From JASHVB01 sp049522565 (lineage in GTDB: Bacteria > Pseudomonadota > Alphaproteobacteria > Acetobacterales > Acetobacteraceae): a stretch of DNA of 48,689 nt. The translations under genes and the position numbers were made by a program. Every line of letters starts with the position of its first letter. The first letter of the stretch is position 1. The DNA is taken from positions 1-48,689 of the forward strand of contig JBEKNT010000005.1 of NCBI GenBank assembly GCA_049522565.1, given 5' to 3'. Shown piece after piece: positions 38,934 to 48,689 of the stretch. The notes beneath the pieces were generated by a model. The model was not told the DNA's origin, made no database searches, and saw only the letters and a list, made by a program, of their open reading frames with translations.

Positions 38934-41408
38934 TCACGCGAGCAGCCGCGATGCCGTATCCTTGGCCGAACCGGCGGCGTTTCCCGCCACCGCGTCCCGC
39001 GCCTTTGCCGCACGGTCGAGACACAGGCAGATGATGCGGCGCAGTTCCTCGTACGGCACCGGCTTGCGCAGCACGGGGAATTCTGCGCCGTTCCTGGCCA
39101 CCACGTCGTTGTAGCCGGAGATCAGCAGAATCGGCAGGTTCGGCAACCGCGACCGCACCGTCTTGGCGAGATCGAGTCCCGTCATGCCTTCCGGCATCAC
39201 CACATCGGTCAGCAGCAGATCGAACGTCCGGTTTGCATCGAGCAATGCGAGCGCCTTGCGGGCGCGGTCGGCGGACTCCACGGTGAAACCCATCGCGGTC
39301 AACATCTGCGCCGTTACGGCGGCGACTTCGGGATTGTCCTCCACCAGCAGAATCCGCCCACTTTCCGGCTGCGTGGATGCGGCACGATCCGGAGCGTCGG
39401 CCGCGGTCATTTCCTTGCGGCAACGCGGCAAATACAGCGACAGGGTGGTGCCGCGACCAGGCTGGCTGTCGACCGCTGCCGTGCCGCCCGACTGCCGGGC
39501 GAAGCCATAGACCTGGCTCAGTCCCAGGCCGGTGCCTTGTCCCAGCTCCTTGGTGGTGAAGAACGGATCGAACACCTTGGCGACCACCTCGGCCGGAATT
39601 CCGGTGCCGGTATCGCGCATGGCGATGACGACATGATCGACATCGGCGAGCGGCGCGCTGTGATGCGGCGCATTGCGCACCTCGATCGAGAATTCCCCAC
39701 CCTGCGGCATCGCGTCCCGTGCGTTCGCCGCGACGTTCAACAGGGCGATTTCGAGTTCGGCGAGATCGACCTCGATCGGCCAGACATCCTCGGCGACCGA
39801 CAAATCCAGGCGGATGTCGCCACGCAGCGACGCGCGCAGCATCTCGGTGATGCGGGCCATTTCCTGGCGCAGGTTCAGTACCTGCGGGTTGGCCGAATGG
39901 CGGCGCGACAACGACAGCAGTTGCCGGGTCAGCGCGGTGCCGCGTTCGCCGGCGCGCACGATGTTGTCCATCAGCTTGGTCAGGTTGGCGTTCGGCCGGC
40001 GTTTCGCCAGCTCCGCATTGCCGGAGATGACGGCGAGCAGATTGTTGAAGTCGTGCGCGACGCCGCCGGTGAGCTGGCCGATCGCTTCCATTTTCTGCGC
40101 CTGGCGCAACTGGGCTTCCAATTGCTCGCGCTCGGTGATGTCGCGTGCGGTGGTGATGACGTAGCGGTCGTCACCCGGCGCCTGCTGCGGCACCAGGACG
40201 AACATCACGTCGATGGTGCGCGTCCGCCCGGCCATCGTCCGGCGCACCACGTAGCGCTGCGGCTCGCCGGTGCGCAGGCATTCACGCAAGTAGTGCAGCG
40301 GCACGCGGGCCGGTTCGGCGCCCAGTATGTCCTCGACCTTGCGGCCCACCACCTGGTCGCGCGGCAGGCCATAGGCGGCTTCGCTGGTCGGATTCAAATC
40401 CGCGAACACGAAACTGCCGTCCGGCAGGGCGTGCACCAACGTCAGCCAGTCCGGCGAGTTGTCGAAGAAGGCCTGCAACTGGGCCCGGCTGGACGCGAGC
40501 TGCCGCGCCCGCTCTTCGGCCTGCTGTTCCAATTGTTCGTTCAGTTGGCGCAGCCGGCGCTCGCTGTCCTGCAACGCCTGGGTGATCCGCTTGCGCTCGT
40601 CGATGTCTTCGATGACGCCGAGGCTGTAGAGAAACCGGCCGTCGAGATCGCGGATCGGTCCGACATTGACGCTGACCCACAGCGGCTCGCCGGATTTGCG
40701 GATGAAGCGCAGTTCGAGCTGGATCTGCGGCACGGCGCCGGTCATCAGCCGCTGCCGGCCGGCGGCAGTGCCGGCGCGGTCGTCCGGATGCACGAAGTCG
40801 AGCAAACCGCGGCCGATCAGTTCGTCGGCGTCGTAGCCGAGCATGCGGCACAGCGCCGGGTTCACCTCGCGCAAATGGAACGCCGCGTCGGCGGTGACCT
40901 TGCCGAGCGGACTCTGTTCGAACACGCGGCGAAAGCGCGCCTCGCTCTCGCGCAGGGCGGCTTGCGAGCGCTTGCTCTCGGTCACGTCGACATCGACGCC
41001 GCTGTAGCGCATCGCCCGGCCGGCGGCATCGCGGATCACCCGGCCGCGGCCGAGGATCCACCGCGTCTGGCCGTCATGCCGGATGATCCGGTATTCCACC
41101 TCGCAGTAGTCGGTGCCGCCGTCGATCGCCTGGCGGAAAGCGTCGGTGACGCGCTGCCGGTCCTGCGGGTGGCGAAGCTGCCGCGTCGTCCCGGTGGGGA
41201 TGGGACGGCCGGTCGGCTCCAGGCCCATGATGCGGAAGAACTGCGGGGTGCCGCGCAGCATGTCGGTGGTGAGGTCGATGTCCCAGACGCCGATGCCGGC
41301 GGAACGCTCCGCGAGGGTCAGGATTTCGTCGCGCGCGAGCGGGAATGTCTGGAAGTCGGCCGCGGCCGACGCCCCCCCGTTCTCGTTGGATGGTCCAGGC
41401 GGATCCAT
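38934..41408 (-). CDS. hybrid sensor histidine kinase with PAS domains and receiver
   Basis: 824 residues with no TM segment, so cytosolic sensing. Three PAS domains are seen at about 30-150, 152-275 and 310-430, the first two each with a PAC-type end (VDVTESKR, IEDIDERKR). HisKA has the phospho-acceptor His452 in AHDFNN, and HATPase_c has N box NVAANARDAM and G1 DTGTGI. A C-terminal receiver carries Asp735 in LLTDVVMP and a Lys in LRKPV. A coiled coil links PAS2 and PAS3. The orphan receiver protein at 34619-35092 is a possible partner. ATG 41408 has a weak ribosome binding site. Confidence 0.93.
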   Translation of the reverse strand: MDPPGPSNENGGASAAADFQTFPLARDEILTLAERSAGIGVWDIDLTTDMLRGTPQFFRIMGLEPTGRPIPTGTTRQLRHPQDRQRVTDAFRQAIDGGTDYCEVEYRIIRHDGQTRWILGRGRVIRDAAGRAMRYSGVDVDVTESKRSQAALRESEARFRRVFEQSPLGKVTADAAFHLREVNPALCRMLGYDADELIGRGLLDFVHPDDRAGTAAGRQRLMTGAVPQIQLELRFIRKSGEPLWVSVNVGPIRDLDGRFLYSLGVIEDIDERKRITQALQDSERRLRQLNEQLEQQAEERARQLASSRAQLQAFFDNSPDWLTLVHALPDGSFVFADLNPTSEAAYGLPRDQVVGRKVEDILGAEPARVPLHYLRECLRTGEPQRYVVRRTMAGRTRTIDVMFVLVPQQAPGDDRYVITTARDITEREQLEAQLRQAQKMEAIGQLTGGVAHDFNNLLAVISGNAELAKRRPNANLTKLMDNIVRAGERGTALTRQLLSLSRRHSANPQVLNLRQEMARITEMLRASLRGDIRLDLSVAEDVWPIEVDLAELEIALLNVAANARDAMPQGGEFSIEVRNAPHHSAPLADVDHVVIAMRDTGTGIPAEVVAKVFDPFFTTKELGQGTGLGLSQVYGFARQSGGTAAVDSQPGRGTTLSLYLPRCRKEMTAADAPDRAASTQPESGRILLVEDNPEVAAVTAQMLTAMGFTVESADRARKALALLDANRTFDLLLTDVVMPEGMTGLDLAKTVRSRLPNLPILLISGYNDVVARNGAEFPVLRKPVPYEELRRIICLCLDRAAKARDAVAGNAAGSAKDTASRLLA

Positions 41409-41593
41409 TCCGGACTGATTACTAGGGCTCGGGTCCAGGCGCGAGGGGCGCGCCGATCACGGCTGCGTGGCGAAACCTGAGCACCGGCCGCATGTGGCGA
41501 CAATATGGACGCTGCGCGCGGTTTGCCGCACGCTGCGGCTGCGGCGCGACCGAACCGGCCTGGCGCGACCATTCTGCGAGGAGGAGGCTTCCG

Positions 41594-43285
41594 ATGACCC
41601 ATCGCCCGACGATCTACGGCACCCGCCATGCGGTCTCCGCCGGCCACTACCTCGCCGCCGCGGCGGCCTTCTCCATCCTGGAAGCCGGCGGCAACGCGAT
41701 CGACGCGGGCTGTGCCGCCGGCATCGCGCTCGGCGTGCTGCAGCCGGACCTGGTGAACGTCGCCGGGGTGGCGCCGATCATCATCCGCCTGGCCGACGGC
41801 ACGGTGGAGAGCATCGCCGGTCTGGGCTGGTGGCCGAAAGCGATCCCGGCCGACCTGTTCATGCGCGAGCATGGGGGAAAGATTCCCGATGGCGTGCTGC
41901 GCACCGTGGTGCCGGCGGCGCCGGACGCCTGGATCACCGCGCTGCGCCGGCACGGCACGTTGCGCTTCGCCGATGTCGCCGCCCCGGCGATCCGTTTCGC
42001 CGCCGAGGGCTTCGCGGTGTATCCGCTGCTGGCCGCGTCGATCGCCTCGCACGAGCATGAATACCGCCGCTGGGCATCCAATACCGCGGTCTTCCTGCCG
42101 CACAACCGGGTGCCGCGGGCGGGGGAAAAATTCGTCCAGGCCGACACCGCGCGCACGCTGCAATACATGGCCGACCAGGATCGCGCCGCCGGCCCCGACC
42201 GCCTCGCCGGCCTGAACGCCGCGCACCACGCGTTCTATCGCGGCGACATCGCGCGGGAGATCGTAAAGTTCCAGCAGGCAGAGGGCGGCTATTTGTCGCT
42301 CGACGACCTGGCGTCGTATCGCTCCCCGATCGAGCCGGTGGTGCGGCGGCGCTGGCGCGGCCACGAGCTGATCACCTGCGGCCCGTGGTGCCAGGGGCCG
42401 GCCTTGCAGGAGGCGCTGGCGCTGGTCGAGCAAGTGGGGATCGACGGGCTGGCGCATAATTCGGCGGACTACCTGCACCGGATCGTCGAGTGCGTGAACC
42501 TGGCGATGGCCGATCGCGAGCATTTCTTCGGCGATCCGGCCGTCGTCGATGTGCCGATCGACCATCTGCTCGATCCGGCGACGATCCGCCGCCGCGCCGC
42601 CGCGGTGCGCGACGACCGGGCGTTCGGGCAGATGCCGGCGCCGCTCGATCTGCCCAACACGCGGTTCGCCGCGAGCGACGCCGAACTGCCCAAGGTGGAG
42701 GCGGACACGTCGTATTGCTGCGTGGTCGATCGCTGGGGCAATGCATTCAGCGCGACGCCGTCGGATGGCTCGGGCAACGTGCCGGTGGTGCCGGGGCTGG
42801 GCATCACGCCGTCCGGCCGCGGCTCGCAAAGCCGGCCCGATCCGCGGCATCCGGCCGGTGTCGCGCCCGGCAAGCGGCCTCGGCTGACGCCCAACCCGGC
42901 GATGCTGCTCACCGAGGCGGGCGGCGTCATGCCGTTCGGCACGCCGGGCGGCGACGTGCAGACCCAGGCGATGCTCCAGGTGCTGCTGAACATCATGCAT
43001 TTCGGCATGGACCCGCAGAGCGCGATCGAGGCGCCGCGGGTGGCGTCGTATTCCTTCCCGTCATCCTTCGCACCGTTCGAATATTTCCCGGGCCGGCTGG
43101 CGGTCGAGGGACGCATCGACCAGGCGACGCGCGACGAACTCGCGGCGCGGGGGCACGAGATTCGCGACTGGCCGGACTGGACGTGGCTGGCCGGCTCGGT
43201 GGAGGCGATCCTGACCGATCCGTCGACGGGCCTGCTCGGGGCGGGCGCCGACCCACGGCGGCCGGCTTACGCGATGGCGATCTGA
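41594..43285 (+). CDS. gamma-glutamyltransferase family protein
   Basis: 563 residues of the Ntn-hydrolase GGT family. The usual nucleophile region TTH(Y/F)-x-VVD reads DTSYCCVVD, so the catalytic threonine is kept (Thr372) while the next Thr-His becomes Ser-Tyr. Other features fit: HAVSAGHYLAAAAAFSILEAGGNAIDA at the N-terminus, NPAMLL and FGTPGGDVQTQAMLQVLLN near the end. No signal peptide is present, so it is cytosolic, unlike E. coli Ggt. ATG 41594 follows GAGGAGG. Likely an acylase or hydrolase of a gamma-glutamyl or related amide, processed into two subunits at Thr372. Confidence 0.9.
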   Translation: MTHRPTIYGTRHAVSAGHYLAAAAAFSILEAGGNAIDAGCAAGIALGVLQPDLVNVAGVAPIIIRLADGTVESIAGLGWWPKAIPADLFMREHGGKIPDGVLRTVVPAAPDAWITALRRHGTLRFADVAAPAIRFAAEGFAVYPLLAASIASHEHEYRRWASNTAVFLPHNRVPRAGEKFVQADTARTLQYMADQDRAAGPDRLAGLNAAHHAFYRGDIAREIVKFQQAEGGYLSLDDLASYRSPIEPVVRRRWRGHELITCGPWCQGPALQEALALVEQVGIDGLAHNSADYLHRIVECVNLAMADREHFFGDPAVVDVPIDHLLDPATIRRRAAAVRDDRAFGQMPAPLDLPNTRFAASDAELPKVEADTSYCCVVDRWGNAFSATPSDGSGNVPVVPGLGITPSGRGSQSRPDPRHPAGVAPGKRPRLTPNPAMLLTEAGGVMPFGTPGGDVQTQAMLQVLLNIMHFGMDPQSAIEAPRVASYSFPSSFAPFEYFPGRLAVEGRIDQATRDELAARGHEIRDWPDWTWLAGSVEAILTDPSTGLLGAGADPRRPAYAMAI

Positions 43286-43364
43286 GGCGGGGAGGGGACG
43301 CCAGGCGTTGTGCGGCTGGAGGGACCGGCGGGGTCGGGTCGCATAACTGGCCAGACAACCGTAC

Positions 43365-43616
43365 GGTCAGTCTGGAGCGACGGATGCGCGAGATGGGCGC
43401 CTTCGAGGCGAAGAACCAGGACCGCGCCGCGCAACGCGCGCTCTACGCACGTCACGTCATTCCGGAGTTCTGGATCGTCGATCTTACCTCCGGAGAAGTC
43501 GAGGTTTGCCGGGAACCCAAGGCCGACGGCTACGCGGCGATTGAACGAATCGGCCGGGATGGCGCATGGCAGCCGCAACCGTTGCCCGGTGTTCGCATTC
43601 AGGCTTCGCCTCGCTT
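43365..43616 (+). pseudogene. remnant of a Uma2-family (DUF820) protein
   Basis: In the frame passing through 43384, the translation RALYARHVIPEFWIVDLTSG is followed by EVEVCREPKADGY. This matches the C-terminal half of Uma2-family PD-(D/E)XK proteins (KxxLYAxxGVPEYWIVD). There is no matching N-terminal half: the frame upstream runs antiphase through the gamma-glutamyltransferase gene. It is thus a truncated, probably dead copy between that gene and a small ORF. Confidence 0.7.
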
Positions 43617-43651
43617 CCGCTGCGGGCTTTGCACAAAAGGACGGCCGTCCG

Positions 43652-43954
43652 ATGGCAGACTTGCACAAGCTGCTGTTCGAAACCCCGGCGAAGGTCAGCG
43701 ACCGGGAGGTCCTGGCGACGGCCCGGCTGAATGCGCGGGTCAAGGCGTTCGCCGGCCGCGAACTGGCCGACGACGTGATGGAGCAAATCAACGCGGCGAT
43801 CGCGGACGAAGCGGACCGGCTGATCGCGGAAGGCGTGCTGCACGAACGGCCGGACTGGCTCGCGGCACTGGTGTCCCGGCGGCTTTACGTGGCGTTCGGC
43901 AGCCGGGCCGTGCAACATCTCAGCCGTGAGTTGCAGCGCATGGGGGCCGTGTAA
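43652..43954 (+). CDS. small hypothetical protein next to Uma2 sequences
   Basis: Not recognised. 100 residues, soluble and helical (MADLHKLLFETPAKVSD, LNARVKAFAGRELADDVMEQI, WLAALVSRRLYVAFG), with no signal or TM. ATG 43652 has no clear ribosome binding site. It follows a Uma2 remnant and is convergent with an intact Uma2 gene. The predicted helices and sensible composition suggest a real protein, but there is no independent support. Confidence 0.55.
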   Translation: MADLHKLLFETPAKVSDREVLATARLNARVKAFAGRELADDVMEQINAAIADEADRLIAEGVLHERPDWLAALVSRRLYVAFGSRAVQHLSRELQRMGAV

Positions 43955-44014
43955 CCCGCCCGGCTGCATGGACCCGTCGTGGCGGGCGGAGCCTTGCCGG
44001 CGCATCGCCGGCCT

Positions 44015-44578
44015 TCACGACGCCTCCGGCACCACCCGCTCATACAGCGCCGCCAGCGGGACCGCGATGCCGACGCTCGGCAGCGCGACCTCGGCGTCCG
44101 GGCCGGCGATCGATTCGAAGACCCAGCCGGCGCCTTGCCGCCGGTAGGCGTGTGCCAGCATCTCGTCCGGGAAGATCTCGACAATCTCCTGCACGCCCTC
44201 GACGGCTTGCAGGTCGGATCGCTTCTGGTCCCACTGCCGCTTGTGCCGTAGCTCCGCCGGGGAAACCACCTCGAACAGCACCCGAGGATGCTTGTCGCAG
44301 CGGATCGTGGCATCGGGAATGCGTGCCGTGTCGCGCTGTTCGTACTGCGGCGCAGCGCCGCTGCCGACTTCGGACCTGCACTCGTGCCCGCGCAGGCGAT
44401 TGTAGAGTTCGCCGGCTAGGTTGTTGAGGATGACGCCATGTTCGGGACTTGGCGCCGCGTGCGCGACGATCGTGCCGCGGACCAGCTCATAGCGCCACGC
44501 GGTACCGAACGCGGACTGGTCGGTCCGCAGGAACTGGTCGGCGTCGAGGAACTGGCTGTTGCGTGCCGCTGTATCCAT
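44015..44578 (-). CDS. Uma2 family (PD-(D/E)XK nuclease-like) protein
   Basis: 187 residues with the Uma2/DUF820 pattern: YELVRGTIV, the strand-helix AAPSPEHGVILNNLAGELYNRL, PDATIRCDK, VLFEVVSPAELRHKRQWDQKRSDLQAVEGVQEIVEI. The Asp of PDATI, the Glu of FEVVSP and the following Lys region (KRQ/QKR) are the likely active-site residues of the nuclease-like fold. Function is unknown; such genes are often numerous in cyanobacteria and mobile in others. Starts at ATG 44578; divergent from pgi. Confidence 0.82.
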   Translation of the reverse strand: MDTAARNSQFLDADQFLRTDQSAFGTAWRYELVRGTIVAHAAPSPEHGVILNNLAGELYNRLRGHECRSEVGSGAAPQYEQRDTARIPDATIRCDKHPRVLFEVVSPAELRHKRQWDQKRSDLQAVEGVQEIVEIFPDEMLAHAYRRQGAGWVFESIAGPDAEVALPSVGIAVPLAALYERVVPEAS

Positions 44579-44787
44579 GCGCGCGACGCGATCACGGCCG
44601 GGCTCGACTTGCCACGATCCGCTGGTTTATTGCCGCCCGCCGGCACCAGCCTGGCCGCGGACGCGGGCCGCATGCGCCGCGATCTCCCGCGCCGCGACAC
44701 GAGACGATCATGCGACGCCGGCAAAACCTGGGGCTCCGGCAAATCGTGCCTACATCCTGCCGCAGGAACCGGAGTAGGCTTGCTCGC

Positions 44788-46452
44788 ATGAACGCCGCAT
44801 CCCCCCGCTCGGCCGCGTTTGCGCGGCTGGCCCAACTCGCTGCCCGGCCGGACGGCCGCCGCATCACCCCCCTGTTCGACGCCGATCCCGGGCGGGCGCA
44901 TAAGTTCAGCGCGTCGCTCGACGACCTGACGCTCGACTTCTCCAAGTCGGCGATCGACGGCGCGGTGCTCGACGCGCTGTTCGCTCTGGCGGAGGCCGCG
45001 GATCTGGAGGGCTTCCGCCGCCGCCTGTTCGCCGGCGAAGCGGTGAACGTCACCGAGCATCGCGCCGCCATGCACATGGCGCTGCGCGCGCCGGCGGATG
45101 CCGGGTTGCGCGCGGCGCTCGGCGGCAGCGTCGACGACGCCGCGAAACTGGCCGCGGCGGAACGCGATCGCATGCGGGCGTTCGTCACCGCGGTGCATGA
45201 CGGCCACCAGCGCGGCGCCACCGGCGAGCGGTTCACCGACGTGGTGAATATCGGCATCGGCGGGTCGGATCTGGGTCCGCGGGTGGCGACCGAGGCGCTG
45301 ACCACCGGCCGCACCGACGCGCGCATGACGGCGCATTTCCTGTCCAACGTGGACGGCCACGCGATGGCCGACGTGGTGAAGCAGCTCGATCCGGCGCGCA
45401 CCCTGGTGCTGGTCGCCTCGAAATCCTTCACCACGCTGGAAACCGCGATGAACGCCGCGGCGATGCGCGCCTGGCTGGCCGCGGCGCTGGGCGAGGCGGC
45501 GGTGGGCAAGCACTTCGCCGCGCTGTCCACCAACCTGAAGGCGGTCGCCGCCTTCGGCATCGCGCCGGAGCATGTGTTCGGCTTCCGCGACTGGGTCGGC
45601 GGGCGCTACTCGCTGTGGTCGCCGGTCGGGCTGGTGATCGCCCTGGCGGCCGGCTGGGAGCGCTTCCAGCAGATGCTGGACGGCGCCTGGGCGATGGACT
45701 GCCATTTCCGCGACGCGCCGTTGCGGGCGTGCCTGCCGGTGCTGCACGGCCTGGTCGGGGTGTGGCACGTCAATACGCTCGGCTGCGCCACGCAATGCGT
45801 GCTGGCCTATGACGACCGGCTGCGCCGGCTGCCGGCGCACCTCCAGCAGGTGGAGATGGAGAGCAACGGCAAGCACGTCACCCTGGCGGGCGAGGCGGTG
45901 GGCACCGACACCTGCCCGATCCTGTTCGGCGAGCCGGGCACCAACGCGCAGCACAGCTTCATGCAGTTGGTGCACCAGGGGACGCGGGCCATCCCGGTCG
46001 ACTTCATCCTCGCGGCGGTGCCCGACCACGACCGGCCGGAGGCGCACCGCGCGCTGGCCGCCAACGCCTTCGCCCAGTCCGAGGCGCTGCTGCGCGGCCG
46101 CTCCGAGGCGCAGGTGCGCGCCGAGATGGCGGCCAAAGGCGCCTCGCCGGCCGAGATCGACGCGGTGGCACCGCATCGGGTGTGCGTCGGCGAGCGGCCG
46201 TCCAACACCATCCTGTTCCGTCGGCTGGACGCGTTCAGCGTCGGCCGGCTGATCGCGCTGTACGAGCACAAGGTGGCGGTGCAGGGCTGCATCTGGGATA
46301 TCGACAGCTTCGACCAGTGGGGCGTGGAGCTGGGCAAGGAACTCGCCGGCGGCATCCTGCCGGAGCTGACACCGGGGGTGGTGCCGGGCGCGCATGACGC
46401 GTCCACCACCGGGCTGATCGCGCGTTTTCGCACGCTGCGGGGGGAGACCTGA
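44788..46452 (+). CDS. pgi: glucose-6-phosphate isomerase
   Basis: Interconverts glucose-6-phosphate and fructose-6-phosphate in the cytosol. 554 residues, normal length for the long bacterial type. Signatures: VVNIGIGGSDLGPR, the classic WVGGRYSLWSPVGL, and the active-site residues Glu358 in EMESNGK, His389 in NAQHSFMQ and Lys517 in ELGKELA. ATG 44788 follows GGAGTAGG; the frame open from 44449 is antisense to the Uma2 gene and is rejected. It precedes a large inverted repeat and mutL. Confidence 0.97.
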   Translation: MNAASPRSAAFARLAQLAARPDGRRITPLFDADPGRAHKFSASLDDLTLDFSKSAIDGAVLDALFALAEAADLEGFRRRLFAGEAVNVTEHRAAMHMALRAPADAGLRAALGGSVDDAAKLAAAERDRMRAFVTAVHDGHQRGATGERFTDVVNIGIGGSDLGPRVATEALTTGRTDARMTAHFLSNVDGHAMADVVKQLDPARTLVLVASKSFTTLETAMNAAAMRAWLAAALGEAAVGKHFAALSTNLKAVAAFGIAPEHVFGFRDWVGGRYSLWSPVGLVIALAAGWERFQQMLDGAWAMDCHFRDAPLRACLPVLHGLVGVWHVNTLGCATQCVLAYDDRLRRLPAHLQQVEMESNGKHVTLAGEAVGTDTCPILFGEPGTNAQHSFMQLVHQGTRAIPVDFILAAVPDHDRPEAHRALAANAFAQSEALLRGRSEAQVRAEMAAKGASPAEIDAVAPHRVCVGERPSNTILFRRLDAFSVGRLIALYEHKVAVQGCIWDIDSFDQWGVELGKELAGGILPELTPGVVPGAHDASTTGLIARFRTLRGET

Positions 46453-46479
46453 CGGATCGGGAGCGGCGCGCCTGTAAGT

Positions 46480-46652
46480 AAGTAAAGATTTTACCACGGA
46501 GGAAGATCGAGAACCACGGAGAGCCACGGAGTTCAGTTTGACCCTGGCGTCGGCAGCCAACAAAGCACTGATCCTACCGTGTACATTATGGTTCCTTCTG
46601 CTCCGTGGCCCTCCGTGGTTCTCGATCTTTCTCCGTGTTAAAATCTTTACTT
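46480..46652. repeat. 52-bp inverted repeat with CCACGGAG motifs
   Basis: The left arm 46480-46531 and right arm 46601-46652 are complementary over 52 bases with three mismatches and a 69-bp centre. The arms are AT-richer than the flanks (AAGTAAAGATTTTA start) and contain repeated CCACGGAG units at three places each (one degenerate). It fills the gap between pgi and mutL. No ORF inside. The structure is that of a small non-autonomous mobile element or a strong RNA hairpin. Confidence 0.88.
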
Positions 46653-46740
46653 GCGCTGCCGCCAGCCGGCACTGGCCTGGCCTGCGGACGCATCTTCCCC
46701 CCCGCCAACCAATTCCTGGCCCTCCCCACCTGATCGCGCT

Positions 46741-48539
<1,799 letters not shown>

Positions 48540-48543
<4 letters not shown>

Positions 48544-48689
48544 GTGGGGGTCGCTGGGTCGTGGAGGCGGGCGAGGCAAGGCGACGCGAGGCGGGCGGGG
48601 TGCGCGAGGGACTGCCGCAGTCGCTGGAGGATCTGGTGCGCGGCTACGATGCGCAGAAGGTCAAGTCAGTGACGCGGGATTTTCTCGAC
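48540..48689 (+). CDS. 5' part of an unidentified gene, cut by the window end
   Basis: A frame opens with GTG at 48540 that overlaps the mutL stop (GTGA) and stays open to the edge, giving 50 residues. The later part (LPQSLEDLVRGYDAQKVKSV) looks like real protein. A GTG at 48561 is another possible start. Function cannot be told from this piece. Confidence 0.5.

Noticed and set aside
34619..41408. Calling the 33.4-41.4 kb stretch a defence island because it is near Uma2 and sensor genes
   Set aside because: No recognised nuclease, helicase, CBASS, retron or restriction-modification core was found. The genes are ordinary metabolic and signalling ones.
39537..41480. A long plus-strand frame opposite the hybrid histidine kinase
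   Set aside because: It is a shadow of the kinase gene; no domain or start signal supports it, while the kinase shows all catalytic motifs.

Overview
The window is a GC-rich, gene-dense piece of a bacterial chromosome. Most likely it comes from an alphaproteobacterium of the Acetobacteraceae/Rhodospirillales type. This is inferred from strong GC bias at third codon positions (which opens very long spurious antisense frames), palindromic intergenic repeats of a kind common in that group, an OpgGH pair, a MutL that keeps the endonuclease motif, and many MFS, SMP-30 and HIBADH-type catabolic genes. No rRNA, tRNA, CRISPR array, prophage or intact insertion sequence was recognised.

Layout. 1-473: non-coding, with two short tandem repeats. 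474-5019: guaA, an MFS transporter, a GNAT acetyltransferase and a crotonase-family enzyme. 5126-12189: a block of small catabolic operons. These are two NodB-fold (PuuE-like) hydrolases, a tiny proline-rich ORF and a metallo-beta-lactamase-fold hydrolase on the minus strand; a carboxymuconolactone-decarboxylase-like protein, a HIBADH-type dehydrogenase and an unknown protein on the plus strand; then an NTF2-like protein, a flavin reductase and a luciferase-like monooxygenase on the minus strand. 12239-16201: two multipass membrane proteins (one VanZ-like), a small unknown protein and an Asp/Glu-racemase-fold enzyme lacking one of the usual two cysteines. 16380-20549: an ACS-type MFS transporter, a BrnT toxin with an XRE-type antitoxin and a palindromic operator, an acetolactate-synthase-like ThDP enzyme and a small secreted protein. 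20635-27893: a DedA/YqaA-type membrane protein, opgG-opgH (periplasmic glucans), glgX and a CsbD-like stress protein. 28032-33123: two divergent beta-propeller proteins, chaB and tandem duplicated SHS-type MFS transporters. 33424-41408: an EstB-like serine hydrolase, an orphan response regulator, DUF3237, a second HIBADH-type dehydrogenase, an acyl-CoA synthetase and a hybrid PAS histidine kinase. 41594-48689: a gamma-glutamyltransferase-like protein, a Uma2 remnant, a small unknown ORF, an intact Uma2 protein, pgi, a large inverted repeat, mutL and the start of one further gene.

How the genes fit together. Housekeeping genes (guaA, pgi, mutL, opgGH, glgX) are interspersed with uptake and catabolic modules. 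The transporters and the lactonase-, dehydrogenase- and monooxygenase-type enzymes suggest a heterotroph that scavenges varied organic acids, amides or heterocycles, but no substrate can be assigned from sequence alone.

The best candidates for something new are the 5.1-12.2 kb catabolic block with its proline-rich microprotein and a hairpin covering a ribosome binding site; the BrnT/XRE pair with an operator over its own start codon; the single-cysteine Asp/Glu-racemase homologue; and the palindromic repeat families, including a 52-bp inverted repeat upstream of mutL.
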